A stretch of 64,000 bases of DNA from Pseudorhodoplanes sp. Its GTDB lineage: Bacteria; Pseudomonadota; Alphaproteobacteria; Rhizobiales; Xanthobacteraceae. The position numbers and the translations under genes were made by a program. The notes under the pieces are model-generated. The model saw only the letters and a program-made list of their open reading frames with translations, did not search any database and was not told the origin of the DNA. Numbering within the stretch: position 1 is the stretch's first letter; each line of letters opens with the position of its first letter. Location: NCBI GenBank assembly GCA_032027085.1, contig JAVSMS010000001.1, forward strand, positions 2,263,705-2,327,704, in the 5' to 3' direction. Below, one piece after another: positions 15,404 through 23,588 of the stretch.

Positions 15404-16551
15404 GCAGCAAGCGTCTTGGCATCATCATGCACGGCGTCACCGGCCGCATGGGCATGAATCAGCATCTGATCCGGTCGATCCTGGCGATCCGCAAGGCCGG
15501 CGGTGTGACCTTGTCGGACGGCAGCAAGGTGATGCCGGACCCCATTCTCGTCGGCCGCAACCCCGACAAGATCAGCGCGCTGGCGCAGCAATATGGTGTG
15601 TCGCGCTGGGCCACCGATCTCGACAAGGCGCTGCTCAATCCGGAGGATGAAATCTTCTTCGACGCCGGCACAACGCAGATGCGACCCGGCCTCCTTGAGA
15701 AGGCGATCAAGGCCGGCAAGCACATCTATTGCGAGAAGCCGATCGCGACCGATCTGGCCGCCGCGATCAAGGTCTGCAAGCTGGCGAAAGAGGCCGGCGT
15801 GAAGAACGGCGTGGTGCAGGACAAGCTGTTCCTGCCCGGACTGCTCAAGCTGAAGATGCTGCGCGATTCCGGATTCTTCGGCCGCATGATCGCGGTGCGC
15901 GGCGAGTTTGGTTACTGGGTGTTCGAGGGCGACTGGCAGCCGGCGCAGCGTCCGTCCTGGAATTACCGTGCCGAGGATGGCGGCGGCATAATCCTCGACA
16001 TGGTCTGCCACTGGCGTTACGTGCTCGACAATCTGTTCGGTGAAGTGAAGAGCGTGTCGTGTCTCGGCGCGCGGCATATCCCCGAGCGCTGGGACGAGGC
16101 CGGCAAGAAATACAAGGCGACGGCCGATGACGCGGCTTATGCGACATTCGAGCTTGCCGACGGCGTGATCGCCCACATCAACATGTCCTGGGTGACGCGC
16201 GTCTATCGCGACGATCTGGTCACGTTCCAGGTCGACGGCACGCAGGGCTCTGCGGTCGCGGGCCTCACCGACTGCGTGATTCAGCCGCGACAGGGTACGC
16301 CGCGCCCGGTCTGGAATCCCGACGAGAAGCAATCGATCGACTTCTACTCGACGTGGCAGCCGGTGCCGGACAACACCTTTTATGACAATGGGTTCAAGAC
16401 GCAGTGGGAGATGTTCATCCGCCATGTCGTCGAGAATGCGCCCTACAAGTACACTCTGGTCGAAGGCGCCAAGGGCGTGCAACTGGTCGAGAATGCATTG
16501 CAGAGCTGGAAGGAGCGCCGCTTCGTCGACGTTCCGGCGCTGAAATTGTGA
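15400..16551 (+). CDS. Gfo/Idh/MocA family NAD(P)-dependent oxidoreductase
   Basis: A 383-residue dehydrogenase with an N-terminal Rossmann segment ([15 protein letters not shown]) and the family motif YCEKPIATD near residue 110, whose lysine takes part in catalysis. The C-terminal alpha/beta domain follows. Family members oxidise sugars, inositols or sugar acids. GTG 15400 is the start, 4 bp inside the preceding remnant and behind GAGGAAG. It is first of three tightly spaced genes with a DUF993 aldolase-like protein and a sugar isomerase-like protein, implying stepwise catabolism of a polyol or sugar acid. The substrate is unknown. Confidence 0.88.
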   Translation: MSSKRLGIIMHGVTGRMGMNQHLIRSILAIRKAGGVTLSDGSKVMPDPILVGRNPDKISALAQQYGVSRWATDLDKALLNPEDEIFFDAGTTQMRPGLLEKAIKAGKHIYCEKPIATDLAAAIKVCKLAKEAGVKNGVVQDKLFLPGLLKLKMLRDSGFFGRMIAVRGEFGYWVFEGDWQPAQRPSWNYRAEDGGGIILDMVCHWRYVLDNLFGEVKSVSCLGARHIPERWDEAGKKYKATADDAAYATFELADGVIAHINMSWVTRVYRDDLVTFQVDGTQGSAVAGLTDCVIQPRQGTPRPVWNPDEKQSIDFYSTWQPVPDNTFYDNGFKTQWEMFIRHVVENAPYKYTLVEGAKGVQLVENALQSWKERRFVDVPALKL

Positions 16552-16558
16552 GGCTGTC

Positions 16559-17749
16559 ATGAACCGCTATGAACGCCCGCAAACCGGACTGGCCATCGCG
16601 CTGCCGCGCGCGGACCGCACGCTGGATGCGTTCCGGCTCTCGGAGCCGGGGAATTTCCCGTCGAAAGTGCAGGGGCCGCTGAACCGCATTTCATTCGCGG
16701 CGGCGCATGTCGTCGCCGATCCGCTGGCCGACAACAATCCCTGGCTCGACACGGCGGTCGACTGGGACCGCACCATCGCGTTCCGCGAGCATCTGTGGGA
16801 TCTCGGCTTCGGCGTTGCGGAGGCGATGGATACCGCGCAGCGCGGCATGGGCATGAGCTGGCCGGACTCGCTGGAGCTGATCCGGCGCTCGGTCGCGGCG
16901 GCGAAGCCGCGCCAGGGTCTGGTGTTCTCCGGCGCGGGCACCGATCAGCTTGTGGTGGAAAACGCGAAAACGCTCGATGACGTGATCCGCGCCTATGAGG
17001 AGCAGATTTCCGCGATCGAATCTTTCGGCGGCCGCATCATCCTGATGGCCTCGCGTGCGCTGGCGAAAGTCGGAAAATCCGGCGACGATTACGCCAAGGT
17101 CTATGGCCGCATCCTCTCGCAGGTGAAAGAGCCGGTGATCATCCACTGGCTCGGCGACATGTTCGATCCGGCGCTCGCCGGCTATTGGGGAACGCGCGAT
17201 CTGGACAAGGCGATGGACATTGCCGTGGAGATCATCAATGCGCATGCGTCCAAGGTCGACGGCGTGAAGATCTCGCTGCTCGACAAGGACAAGGAAATAG
17301 CGATGCGCCGCCGCCTCGCCAAGGGCGTGCGCATGTATACCGGCGATGATTTCAATTATGCCGAGCTGATCGCCGGCGATGCGCAGGGCTATTCCGACGC
17401 GCTGCTCGGCATTTTCGATGCGATTGCGCCTGCTGCGTCTGCGGCCTTGGTGGCATTGGCGAAGAACGACAGGGGGCAATTCGACGCCATTCTCGAGCCG
17501 ACGGTGCCGCTGTCGCGGCATATCTTCCGGGCGCCAACCCGCTTTTACAAGACCGGCGTCGTGTTCATGGCCTATCTCAACGGCCATCAGGATCACTTCA
17601 CCATGGTTGGCGGGCAGGAAAGCGCGCGCTCAACCTTGCATCTTGCCGACATCTTCCGCCTCGCCGACGCGGCGGGCCTTCTGCGCAATCCGGAAATGGC
17701 GGTGGCGCGGATGCGCATTGTGCTGCAGGCGAGGGGGGTGGAGGCATAA
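16559..17749 (+). CDS. DUF993 dihydrodipicolinate synthase-like protein
   Basis: A 396-residue protein of the DUF993 group, related to the DapA/N-acetylneuraminate lyase class of (beta/alpha)8 aldolases. Visible features are GLVFSGAGTDQL, the stretch PVIIHWLGDMFDP, and KVDGVKISLLDKDKE, where the lysine in DGVKIS is the likely Schiff-base residue. It starts 7 bp after the oxidoreductase stop. In context it probably performs a retro-aldol or dehydration step on the oxidised substrate (inference); the family has no well-established reaction that I know of. Confidence 0.82.
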   Translation: MNRYERPQTGLAIALPRADRTLDAFRLSEPGNFPSKVQGPLNRISFAAAHVVADPLADNNPWLDTAVDWDRTIAFREHLWDLGFGVAEAMDTAQRGMGMSWPDSLELIRRSVAAAKPRQGLVFSGAGTDQLVVENAKTLDDVIRAYEEQISAIESFGGRIILMASRALAKVGKSGDDYAKVYGRILSQVKEPVIIHWLGDMFDPALAGYWGTRDLDKAMDIAVEIINAHASKVDGVKISLLDKDKEIAMRRRLAKGVRMYTGDDFNYAELIAGDAQGYSDALLGIFDAIAPAASAALVALAKNDRGQFDAILEPTVPLSRHIFRAPTRFYKTGVVFMAYLNGHQDHFTMVGGQESARSTLHLADIFRLADAAGLLRNPEMAVARMRIVLQARGVEA

Positions 17750-17898
17750 CGTTGCGTCGTCCGGGCGCAGCGGGGAATGAAACGACGCGCTGCAGACCCG
17801 GACCGTCCACTGCGTGCCTATAACCGTCCCGGACACCGATGCACCATTCGCGCGATGTCCTCATGTTGCATCGCATTCGCGACGACCAGGAATATCAA

Positions 17899-18762
17899 AT
17901 GCGTGACTTCTCCAACGATCATCGCTGGCTTTCGCTTAACACGGCAACCGTCCGCAAACAGGCCGACTTCATCGGCATTGTCGAAGCCTGCGTAAAAAGC
18001 GGCATCCGCGCCGTGTCGCCCTGGCGTGATCAGGTGGCGCATGTGGGTCTCAATCGCGCGGTGAGGGCGGTGAAAGATGCCGGCCTCGCGCTCTCAGGCT
18101 ATTGCCGCGGCGGCATGTTCACCGCAGATGACGCGCACCGGCAGGAAGCGCGCGACGACAATCGCCGCGCGGTGGATGAAGCCAAGGCGCTCGGCGCGCC
18201 ATGTCTCGTGCTGGTCGTCGGCGGGCTGCCACAATATTCGCGGCCGGGCAGCGCCGCTAGCAAGAATATCGGCGCGGCGCAGCGCCAGGTGGAGGACGGC
18301 ATCGCCGAACTGCTCGATTATGCGCGCACTGCAAATATGCCGCTGGCGCTGGAGCCGCTGCATCCGATGTATGCTGCAGACCGCGCTTGTGTGAACACGA
18401 TGCGGCAGGCGCTCGACATCTGCGAGCGACTCGATCCGGGCAACAGCGGGATGATGGGGCTCGCGGTCGACACCTATCATGTCTGGTGGGACTTCGAGGT
18501 GCTTTCGCAGATCAAGCGCGCCGGCAAAAAGCGCCTGCTTGCTTTCCATGTCTGCGACTGGCTGGTGCCAACCAAAGACCTGCTGCTCGACCGCGGCATG
18601 ATGGGCGACGGCGTTATCGACATTCCGTATCTGCGTCGCGCGGTTGAGGCGGAAGGCTTCAACAGTTATGTCGAAGTGGAAATCCTGTCGAATGACTGGT
18701 GGAGCCGCCCGCTCGGCGAGACGGTGAATACGGTGGTTGAGCGTTTCAAGACCGCGGTCTGA
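17899..18762 (+). CDS. Sugar phosphate isomerase/epimerase (xylose-isomerase-like TIM barrel)
   Basis: A 287-residue AP-endonuclease-2/xylose-isomerase-like TIM barrel. Metal-ligand-type segments are visible: ALEPLHPMY, GLAVDTYHVWWD, LAFHVCDWL and YVEVEILS. I chose ATG 17899 (MRDFSNDHRWLSLNT) because AGGA lies 7 bp upstream and it starts at the expected N-terminus; an upstream in-frame ATG at 17839 would add an unrelated 20 residues. It ends the three-gene catabolic cluster, 149 bp after DUF993. Confidence 0.85.
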   Translation: MRDFSNDHRWLSLNTATVRKQADFIGIVEACVKSGIRAVSPWRDQVAHVGLNRAVRAVKDAGLALSGYCRGGMFTADDAHRQEARDDNRRAVDEAKALGAPCLVLVVGGLPQYSRPGSAASKNIGAAQRQVEDGIAELLDYARTANMPLALEPLHPMYAADRACVNTMRQALDICERLDPGNSGMMGLAVDTYHVWWDFEVLSQIKRAGKKRLLAFHVCDWLVPTKDLLLDRGMMGDGVIDIPYLRRAVEAEGFNSYVEVEILSNDWWSRPLGETVNTVVERFKTAV

Positions 18763-18764
18763 GC

Positions 18765-18789
18765 GGAACCGCCGCTTCATACCGCCGTT
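18765..18789 (+). promoter_or_regulatory. EcfG-type promoter for udgX
   Basis: GGAAC at 18765-18769, 16-bp spacer, CGTT at 18786-18789: an exact match to the alphaproteobacterial general-stress (EcfG/SigT) consensus. The -10 ends 9 bp before the ATG, so the transcript would be leaderless or nearly so. Confidence 0.7.
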
Positions 18790-18798
18790 GGTCCGGCA

Positions 18799-19422
18799 AT
18801 GACCATCGCCGAACCGCCTGTTCTTCGCATCACCTCGCACAAAGCCCTGCGAGCCGCGGAAGCGGCCTGCACCCGCTGTCCGCTTTACAAGAACGCCACG
18901 CAGGCGGTGCCGGGCGAAGGCCCGGCGCGCGCACAGATCATGATGGTCGGCGAACAGCCGGGTGATCAGGAAGATCGGCAGGGCAAACCCTTCGTTGGTC
19001 CGGCCGGGCGGATGCTGGACGAGGCCATTCACGAGTCGGGCCTCGACCGCACCACCATCTTCGTCACCAATGCCGTTAAGCATTTCAAATTCGAGCCGCG
19101 CGGCAAGCGGCGCCTGCACAAGCGGCCGAACGCCTATGAGATCGACCGCTGCCGCATCTGGTTCGAGCAGGAACGGGCGCTGGTGAAGCCGGCTTTGATC
19201 ATCGCACTCGGCGCGACAGCGGCGCGCAGCCTGACCGGAAAGGTGGTCACGATTTCGAAGATGCGCGGCGATGTTTTCGACCTGGCCGAAGGCGGGCGCG
19301 GGCTCGTCACCATTCATCCGTCCTGGCTGCTGCGGATGGATGACCAGAAGCAGAAGGAGATGGAATACCGCCGCTTTGTCTCTGATCTGCGCGTCGCCAG
19401 ACAGGCGGTACTCGGCGGCTAG
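18799..19422 (+). CDS. udgX: UdgX, uracil-DNA glycosylase-family uracil-trapping protein
   Basis: A 207-residue UDG-superfamily protein. Motif A is GEQPGDQED (from residue 51), followed by GKPFVGPAGRML. The diagnostic UdgX R-loop is present as GKRRLHKRP, with His107 at the position of the M. smegmatis His109 that bonds covalently to the sugar of excised uracil. Motif B-like HPSWLLR is near the C-terminus and N-terminal CTRC is a likely Fe-S ligand pair. UdgX removes uracil from DNA and stays covalently attached. A stress-sigma promoter precedes it directly. Ordinary family-4 UDGs lack the KRRxH insert. Confidence 0.9.
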   Translation: MTIAEPPVLRITSHKALRAAEAACTRCPLYKNATQAVPGEGPARAQIMMVGEQPGDQEDRQGKPFVGPAGRMLDEAIHESGLDRTTIFVTNAVKHFKFEPRGKRRLHKRPNAYEIDRCRIWFEQERALVKPALIIALGATAARSLTGKVVTISKMRGDVFDLAEGGRGLVTIHPSWLLRMDDQKQKEMEYRRFVSDLRVARQAVLGG

Positions 19423-19426
19423 GGCG

Positions 19427-19452
19427 GGAACTCCGCAGGCTGCTGCCGCGTT
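19427..19452 (+). promoter_or_regulatory. EcfG-type promoter for the SDR gene
   Basis: GGAAC at 19427-19431, 17-bp spacer, CGTT at 19449-19452. It starts 5 bp after the udgX stop and lies 27 bp before the SDR start codon. Confidence 0.7.
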
Positions 19453-19478
19453 CGATCAGATCACAGCAGGAGGCCGTC

Positions 19479-20325
19479 ATGGAAGTCCGCCCCAATCCTC
19501 CCCAGAAACAGAGTCGTCAGCCCGGCCGTGAATCGCAGATGCGACCGCAGCCGGAATATCTGCCGCGGTTTCGCGGCGCCGACAAACTCAAAGGTTGCGC
19601 TGATCACCGGCGGCGACAGCGGGATCGGGCGGGCCACCGCCATCGCCATGGCGCGCGAAGGCGCCGACATTGCGATCGTTTATCTCGAAGAACACAAGGA
19701 CGCCGACGAGACCCTGCGGCTGGTGAGGAAAGAGGGCGTCGAGGCGATGAAGATCGCCGGCGACATCGGCGACGAAGCCTTTTGCGAAAGCGCGGTGGAC
19801 GATGTGGTCGAGACCTTTGGCCGGCTCGATATTCTCGTCAACAACGCCGCGGAACAGCACGAAACCGACGAGCCGCTGGAAATTCCGGCAGCACAACTGG
19901 AGCGGACCTTCCGCACCAATGTCTTCGGCTTCTTTTACATGACAAAGGCGGCGCTGCGGCACTTGGACGAAGGCGCATCCATTGTGAACACCACCTCGAT
20001 TACCGCCTATCGCGGCCACCAGACGCTGATCGATTATGCGTCGACAAAGGGCGCCATCGTTGCGTTCACGCGCTCGCTCTCGCAAGCCCTGGTGGAGAAG
20101 GGCATTCGCGTCAACGCCGTGGCGCCGGGGCCGATCTGGACCCCGCTCATTCCGGCCTCGTTCGATGCGGAAAAGACCGCCGAGCATGGCGGCAGCGCGC
20201 CGATGAAGCGGCCGGGACAGCCGAACGAGGTCGCGCCCTGCTTCGTTTTTCTGGCGAGCGATGAAGCCTCCTACATAACAGGGCAGGTGCTGCATCCGAA
20301 TGGCGGCAGCATTCTCAATACCTGA
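19479..20325 (+). pseudogene. Short-chain dehydrogenase/reductase, frameshifted near residue 38
   Basis: ATG 19479 has CAGGAGG five bases upstream and begins the N-terminus usual for stress-type SDRs (PPQKQSRQPG, then RPEYLPRFRGADKLK as a variant). The frame is lost just after GADKLK. The rest, SKVALITGGDSGIGRA to HPNGGSILNT, is intact in another frame, with cofactor motif TGGDSGIG, NNAAE, and catalytic Tyr-Lys as YASTKGA. About 5 bp appear deleted at 19591-19597 where DKLKGKVALITGG would be expected. A GTG at 19528 could start the second frame but lacks a good site. It is either a recent pseudogene or a sequencing error. Confidence 0.75.
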
Positions 20326-20328
20326 CCC

Positions 20329-20541
20329 TTAGTCGGGCGGCATGCGCGCGGGAGCCGGCGGAAAGGCATCCGGTCCGTCGGTCTCACGCACGTCCGGACT
20401 GGGCCGCTCCACGTTCTGTTCGTAGCTTTCCAGCGCCGCATCGTCGCTGTCCGGTTTCTGGATGACGTCGCTCTTGCGTGTTGTGCGGCGGCCGGTAATC
20501 GAAACCGCGTCCGGCTTGGGACGGCGTTTGGGTGTTGCCAT
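20329..20541 (-). CDS. Small hypothetical protein (70 aa), stress-promoter driven
   Basis: A 70-residue, highly charged, proline-rich protein starting MATPKRRPKPD and ending PAPARMPPD. I do not recognise a domain and no signal peptide or membrane segment is visible; low complexity suggests it is largely disordered. The ATG at 20541 has GGAGGG 7 bp upstream. An EcfG-type promoter lies 32 bp upstream, divergent from the CsbD gene, so it is probably a general stress response gene. Confidence 0.7.
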   Translation of the reverse strand: MATPKRRPKPDAVSITGRRTTRKSDVIQKPDSDDAALESYEQNVERPSPDVRETDGPDAFPPAPARMPPD

Positions 20542-20572
20542 GACGAAGCCCTCCACTGCGAGATGTAAAGCA

Positions 20573-20598
20573 AACGCCAATGTTTCAACTGTCGTTCC
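20573..20598 (-). promoter_or_regulatory. EcfG-type promoter for the 70-aa protein gene
   Basis: On the minus strand, GGAAC (20598-20594), 17-bp spacer, CGTT (20576-20573). It is back to back with the CsbD promoter, 11 bp apart. Confidence 0.7.
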
Positions 20599-20608
20599 GC
20601 CGCGGCGC

Positions 20609-20633
20609 GGAACCTCGCCATGGCGCCGACGTT
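20609..20633 (+). promoter_or_regulatory. EcfG-type promoter for the CsbD gene
   Basis: GGAAC at 20609-20613, 16-bp spacer, CGTT at 20630-20633, an exact consensus match 34 bp before the CsbD ATG. Confidence 0.72.
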
Positions 20634-20667
20634 GTCCTGCCATCGCGCAATAAGAGGAGGCGTTACG

Positions 20668-20868
20668 ATGGACTGGAACAGGGTTGAAGGAAGCTGGAAG
20701 CAGACCAAGGGAAAGATCAAGGAGCAATGGGGCCGCCTGACCGATGACGACATCGACGTGATCGAAGGCAACCGCGAACAGCTGGAAGGCAAGATCCAGG
20801 AGCGTTACGGCCTTGCCAAGGATCAGGTGCGCAAAGACGTAGATACCTGGCTAGACACAATTGGGTAG
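20668..20868 (+). CDS. CsbD family stress protein
   Basis: A 66-residue CsbD-like protein (MDWNRVEGSWKQTKGKIKEQWG, split here only by its variable positions, then DDDIDVIEGNREQLEGKIQE). The family is small, helical, abundant under stress and of unknown molecular function. ATG 20668 follows AAGAGGAGG at good spacing. It has its own EcfG-type promoter and a strong intrinsic terminator, so it is a single-gene transcript. Confidence 0.9.
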   Translation: MDWNRVEGSWKQTKGKIKEQWGRLTDDDIDVIEGNREQLEGKIQERYGLAKDQVRKDVDTWLDTIG

Positions 20869-20880
20869 GCCTCATCAACG

Positions 20881-20906
20881 AAAGGGCCCGTTTGCGGGCC
20901 CTTTCT
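20881..20906 (+). terminator. Intrinsic terminator after CsbD
   Basis: Perfect 10-bp stem AAAGGGCCCG / CGGGCCCTTT with a 4-base loop, followed by a short T-containing tail, 12 bp after the CsbD stop. Confidence 0.8.
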
Positions 20907-21069
20907 TGTGTGTTTGCTTTGCATTCACCACGCCGGTTGATAGGCGATTTACCAGACTCGACACACGTGCTCCGGCTTTAACGCGGACGAAAAAATGCGG
21001 AATTAGGCTTGCCCGTGTTCCGGAGAGGGACCGGCGCAAGCCGGCTGATGCTCCGGACAGGGGCGTATC

Positions 21070-21861
21070 ATGCGGGTTCGTTTTGTCGTGCATCAGGCCG
21101 CGATCATCGCGGCATGCCTGATCCTGCTGCCGGGTCATATCGGCGCCGGCGAGGCGCCGGCTTATTCAAAGATCCGGCTGGCGTCGCTGGTCGAGGTCCC
21201 GGAACCTGCATTTCCCTCCGCTGACAGCAGGCCAGAAACGTCATTGACCGGCAAGTGGCACGCGGTGCGCGAGCGCATGCGTCGCGACGAGCGCCTTGTG
21301 TCATTGTGCCGCCGCGATCCGGCCGGCTGTCCCTCGGATGCGGCGACGCTCTTCATGTCCATTGTCGATGCCGCGCGCCTGCGCGAAGGCAAAGCGGTGT
21401 CCGGAGAAATCAACCGCGCCATCAATCTTGCGGTGCGGCCGGTCTCCGACCAGAAGCGGCATGGCGCCGATGTCTGGACATCGCCGCTGACGACACTGGC
21501 GTCGGGACAGGGCGATTGCGAAGACTACGCCATCGCCAAACTCGCTGCGCTCTGGGCGGCGGGGGTCGCCGAAAGCGACACGCGGCTTGTGATTGTGCGC
21601 GACGCGCGCGCGCAGGAGGATCATGCGCTCGCCATGGTGCGGCTGGATGGCCGCTGGCTGGCGCTGGACAACCGGCGCTTCACCCTGATCGAGGCGGCGC
21701 ATCTGGCCTACCGGCCGCTCTTTGTGATAGGCCGCAACGTGGTGCGGGCGGTTTCTGAACCAGGCTCGTGGGCTGCGCTTGATGACGACGGCGCGATCGG
21801 CCAGTCCGCGCGCGACGAAAGCGGCTCGTCCGGCGGCCAGACTGCGCCGGTCCTGCTCTAA
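21070..21861 (+). CDS. Transglutaminase-like cysteine protease (BTLCP/LapG family)
   Basis: A 263-residue protein with an N-terminal signal segment (hydrophobic AAIIAACLILLPG), hence periplasmic. The catalytic triad of the bacterial transglutaminase-like proteinase family (DUF920/Peptidase C93) is complete: Cys150 in GQGDCEDYA, His185 in EDHALAMV, Asp200 in LALDNRRF. The characterised member LapG cleaves the N-terminus of RTX adhesins to release them. It converges, 3 bp apart, on a minus-strand group encoding an RTX exoprotein and its type I secretion system, which supports a LapG-like role. The alphaproteobacterial subgroup is largely uncharacterised. Confidence 0.85.
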   Translation: MRVRFVVHQAAIIAACLILLPGHIGAGEAPAYSKIRLASLVEVPEPAFPSADSRPETSLTGKWHAVRERMRRDERLVSLCRRDPAGCPSDAATLFMSIVDAARLREGKAVSGEINRAINLAVRPVSDQKRHGADVWTSPLTTLASGQGDCEDYAIAKLAALWAAGVAESDTRLVIVRDARAQEDHALAMVRLDGRWLALDNRRFTLIEAAHLAYRPLFVIGRNVVRAVSEPGSWAALDDDGAIGQSARDESGSSGGQTAPVLL

Positions 21862-21864
21862 AAC

Positions 21865-22584
21865 TCAGGTCGTGCCGCTTGCGGCTTCCGCGCTGATCCT
21901 GACCTTGTGTTCTTCCAGTTCACGCTCCAGCCGTGCGATGTTCTGCAGCATGCGCTCGCTGGTCAGGCGCAGGAAATAGAAGCCGAATTCCGGATTCTGG
22001 AAATAAAGCTCGCGCAGCGTGTCATAGTCGAGCCGCAGCACCTCGCCATCTTCCAGGCATTCCACGGTGCCGGTGCGCCTGTTATCGGGGGCGAGGAAAC
22101 CCAGCTCGCCCATCAATTTGCCCGGCGGCAATTCCACGCCCAGCTCGGTCACCAGATAGCGGCCGCTGACGATGTAGAACATCTCGTGTGCCGTGTCGCC
22201 TTTCCGGAACAGCACAGTGCCCTTCTTGCAATTGCGTTTCTTCATGAACGGCTTGATCCATTCCATCGACAGGTCGCCCTGCGAGGCGATGCGCGCGCGC
22301 TTGATGAGCTGCTGCATCTGGACCAGACGCACGAAATTGATGGGCAGCAGCACGGCGTAGAGCACGATGGTGGGCAATTGCCTGGCGAGCACGCCATAGG
22401 CCATGAAAAAGCAGTTGCTGACGATGGCGACGATACGCAGCGGCACCATCGTCTTCAGATAGAGCGAGGCGACGTAGCAGAGACCACCGATCAGGCCGAG
22501 TGCATTGGCAAGGTCCGCCCGCGACCATGCGAATGCGATCAGCTCATTGAACAGCGTGGCGAGGTCGTATCCGAACAGCGTCAT
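21865..22584 (-). CDS. Membrane-anchored cyclic nucleotide-binding protein
   Basis: A 239-residue protein. The first ~100 residues hold two to three hydrophobic membrane segments (LGLIGGLCYVASLYL, IVAIVSNCFFMAYGVL, IVLYAVLLPINFV). A Crp-type cyclic nucleotide-binding domain follows, with phosphate-binding-cassette residues Glu160 in MGELGFL and Arg169/Arg170 in NRRTGT. A C-terminal coiled-coil-like helix (NIARLERELEEHK) follows; there is no DNA-binding helix-turn-helix, so this is not a transcription factor. It lies downstream of an MBL hydrolase and an adenylate cyclase on the same strand and is a plausible cAMP receptor for them. A longer start at 22611 is possible. Confidence 0.82.
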   Translation of the reverse strand: MTLFGYDLATLFNELIAFAWSRADLANALGLIGGLCYVASLYLKTMVPLRIVAIVSNCFFMAYGVLARQLPTIVLYAVLLPINFVRLVQMQQLIKRARIASQGDLSMEWIKPFMKKRNCKKGTVLFRKGDTAHEMFYIVSGRYLVTELGVELPPGKLMGELGFLAPDNRRTGTVECLEDGEVLRLDYDTLRELYFQNPEFGFYFLRLTSERMLQNIARLERELEEHKVRISAEAASGTT

Positions 22585-22718
22585 CTCGGGCCCCTGGGAG
22601 CGACGAATCATAAAGCCGAAAGGCTCGGTACGTTTTTACTTTCACGTCTGGGTGACGGCGGCAAGCCGCGCTGCACCCTCAGCGGCGGCAGAAGGGCCGT
22701 CATTTGGCCACGAAGGCC

Positions 22719-23546
22719 TTAAAGCGCGATCGTCCGGCCTTCGATGGCGGCAATCGTCCCGGGCCTGATCCTGCTCGCCTCCGCAACGATCCGGTCCATG
22801 CAGGCGTCGTCATGCTCCGGCGCGTGATGAAACAGGCAGAATGTTTTCACCTTCGCTGCATCGGCGAGCCGCAAGCCGTCGCGCCAGGCCGAATGGCCCC
22901 AGCCCGTCTTCGAGGTGATCTCGTCGTCGGTATAGGTGCAGTCATAGATCAGGAGATCGGCCCCTCGTGCGAACTCGGCCAAGCGCGCATCCGTATCCTT
23001 GCCGCTTTCATTGTCGGTCAGATAGGCGAGCGTGCGGCCCGCGAAATCCAGGCGATAGCCGGTGGCGCCGCCCGGATGATCAAGCGGGGTGGTGCGCAGC
23101 GCCAAGTGAGGCGCCGGGGTCAGGGTGTCGCCCGCGCGGAAGTCCCGGTATTCGACATGGGCCTTGAATGCGTCCGGCGTGATCGGAAAAATCGGCTCGC
23201 TCATCATGCGTTCGATGGCGCTGCGGGTGTTGGTGCCGGACGCGAGATGTCCGCTCCAGATGCGGAAGCGATGAGCGGCCTCGTAGAAAGGCGCAAAGAA
23301 CGCCAACCCGCTGATATGGTCGATATGCGTGTGGCTGAGAAAAATATCGGCGTCGATCGGCTTGCCGGCGGCCTGCAATTCGTCGCCCAATTCGCGGATG
23401 CCGGTGCCGCCGTCGAAGATGATCAGGCGGTCGCCGCAACGTACTTCGACGCAGGGCGTGTTGCCGCCATAGCGCGCCGTCCTGGGGCCGGGGGAGGCGA
23501 TGGAGCCGCGCACGCCGCGGAACGTCACGGTGAAGGTTTCGGTCAT
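22719..23546 (-). CDS. MBL-fold metallo-hydrolase (PhnP/phosphodiesterase-like)
   Basis: A 275-residue metallo-beta-lactamase-fold enzyme. The metal site motif SHTHIDHISG is near residue 70, with further ligands in PLDHPGG, LTDNES, YDCTYTDDE and FCLFHHAPEHDD. An N-terminal RGVRGSIASPGP and YGGNTPCVEV are typical of the PhnP/RNase Z-like subgroup, which includes cyclic-nucleotide and cyclic-phosphate phosphodiesterases. It lies 42 bp downstream of a CHASE2 adenylate cyclase and upstream of a cyclic nucleotide-binding protein, so cAMP hydrolysis is an attractive but unproven activity. Confidence 0.85.
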   Translation of the reverse strand: MTETFTVTFRGVRGSIASPGPRTARYGGNTPCVEVRCGDRLIIFDGGTGIRELGDELQAAGKPIDADIFLSHTHIDHISGLAFFAPFYEAAHRFRIWSGHLASGTNTRSAIERMMSEPIFPITPDAFKAHVEYRDFRAGDTLTPAPHLALRTTPLDHPGGATGYRLDFAGRTLAYLTDNESGKDTDARLAEFARGADLLIYDCTYTDDEITSKTGWGHSAWRDGLRLADAAKVKTFCLFHHAPEHDDACMDRIVAEASRIRPGTIAAIEGRTIAL

Positions 23547-23588
23547 GCGTGGCGTGTCCCGGCAGGCAATCGCGTGAAAACAGGAGGG

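Noticed and set aside
19528-20325. SDR as an intact gene starting at GTG 19528
   Set aside because: The start lacks a ribosome site and the family's usual N-terminus lies in another frame with an excellent ribosome site at 19479, which indicates a frameshift.
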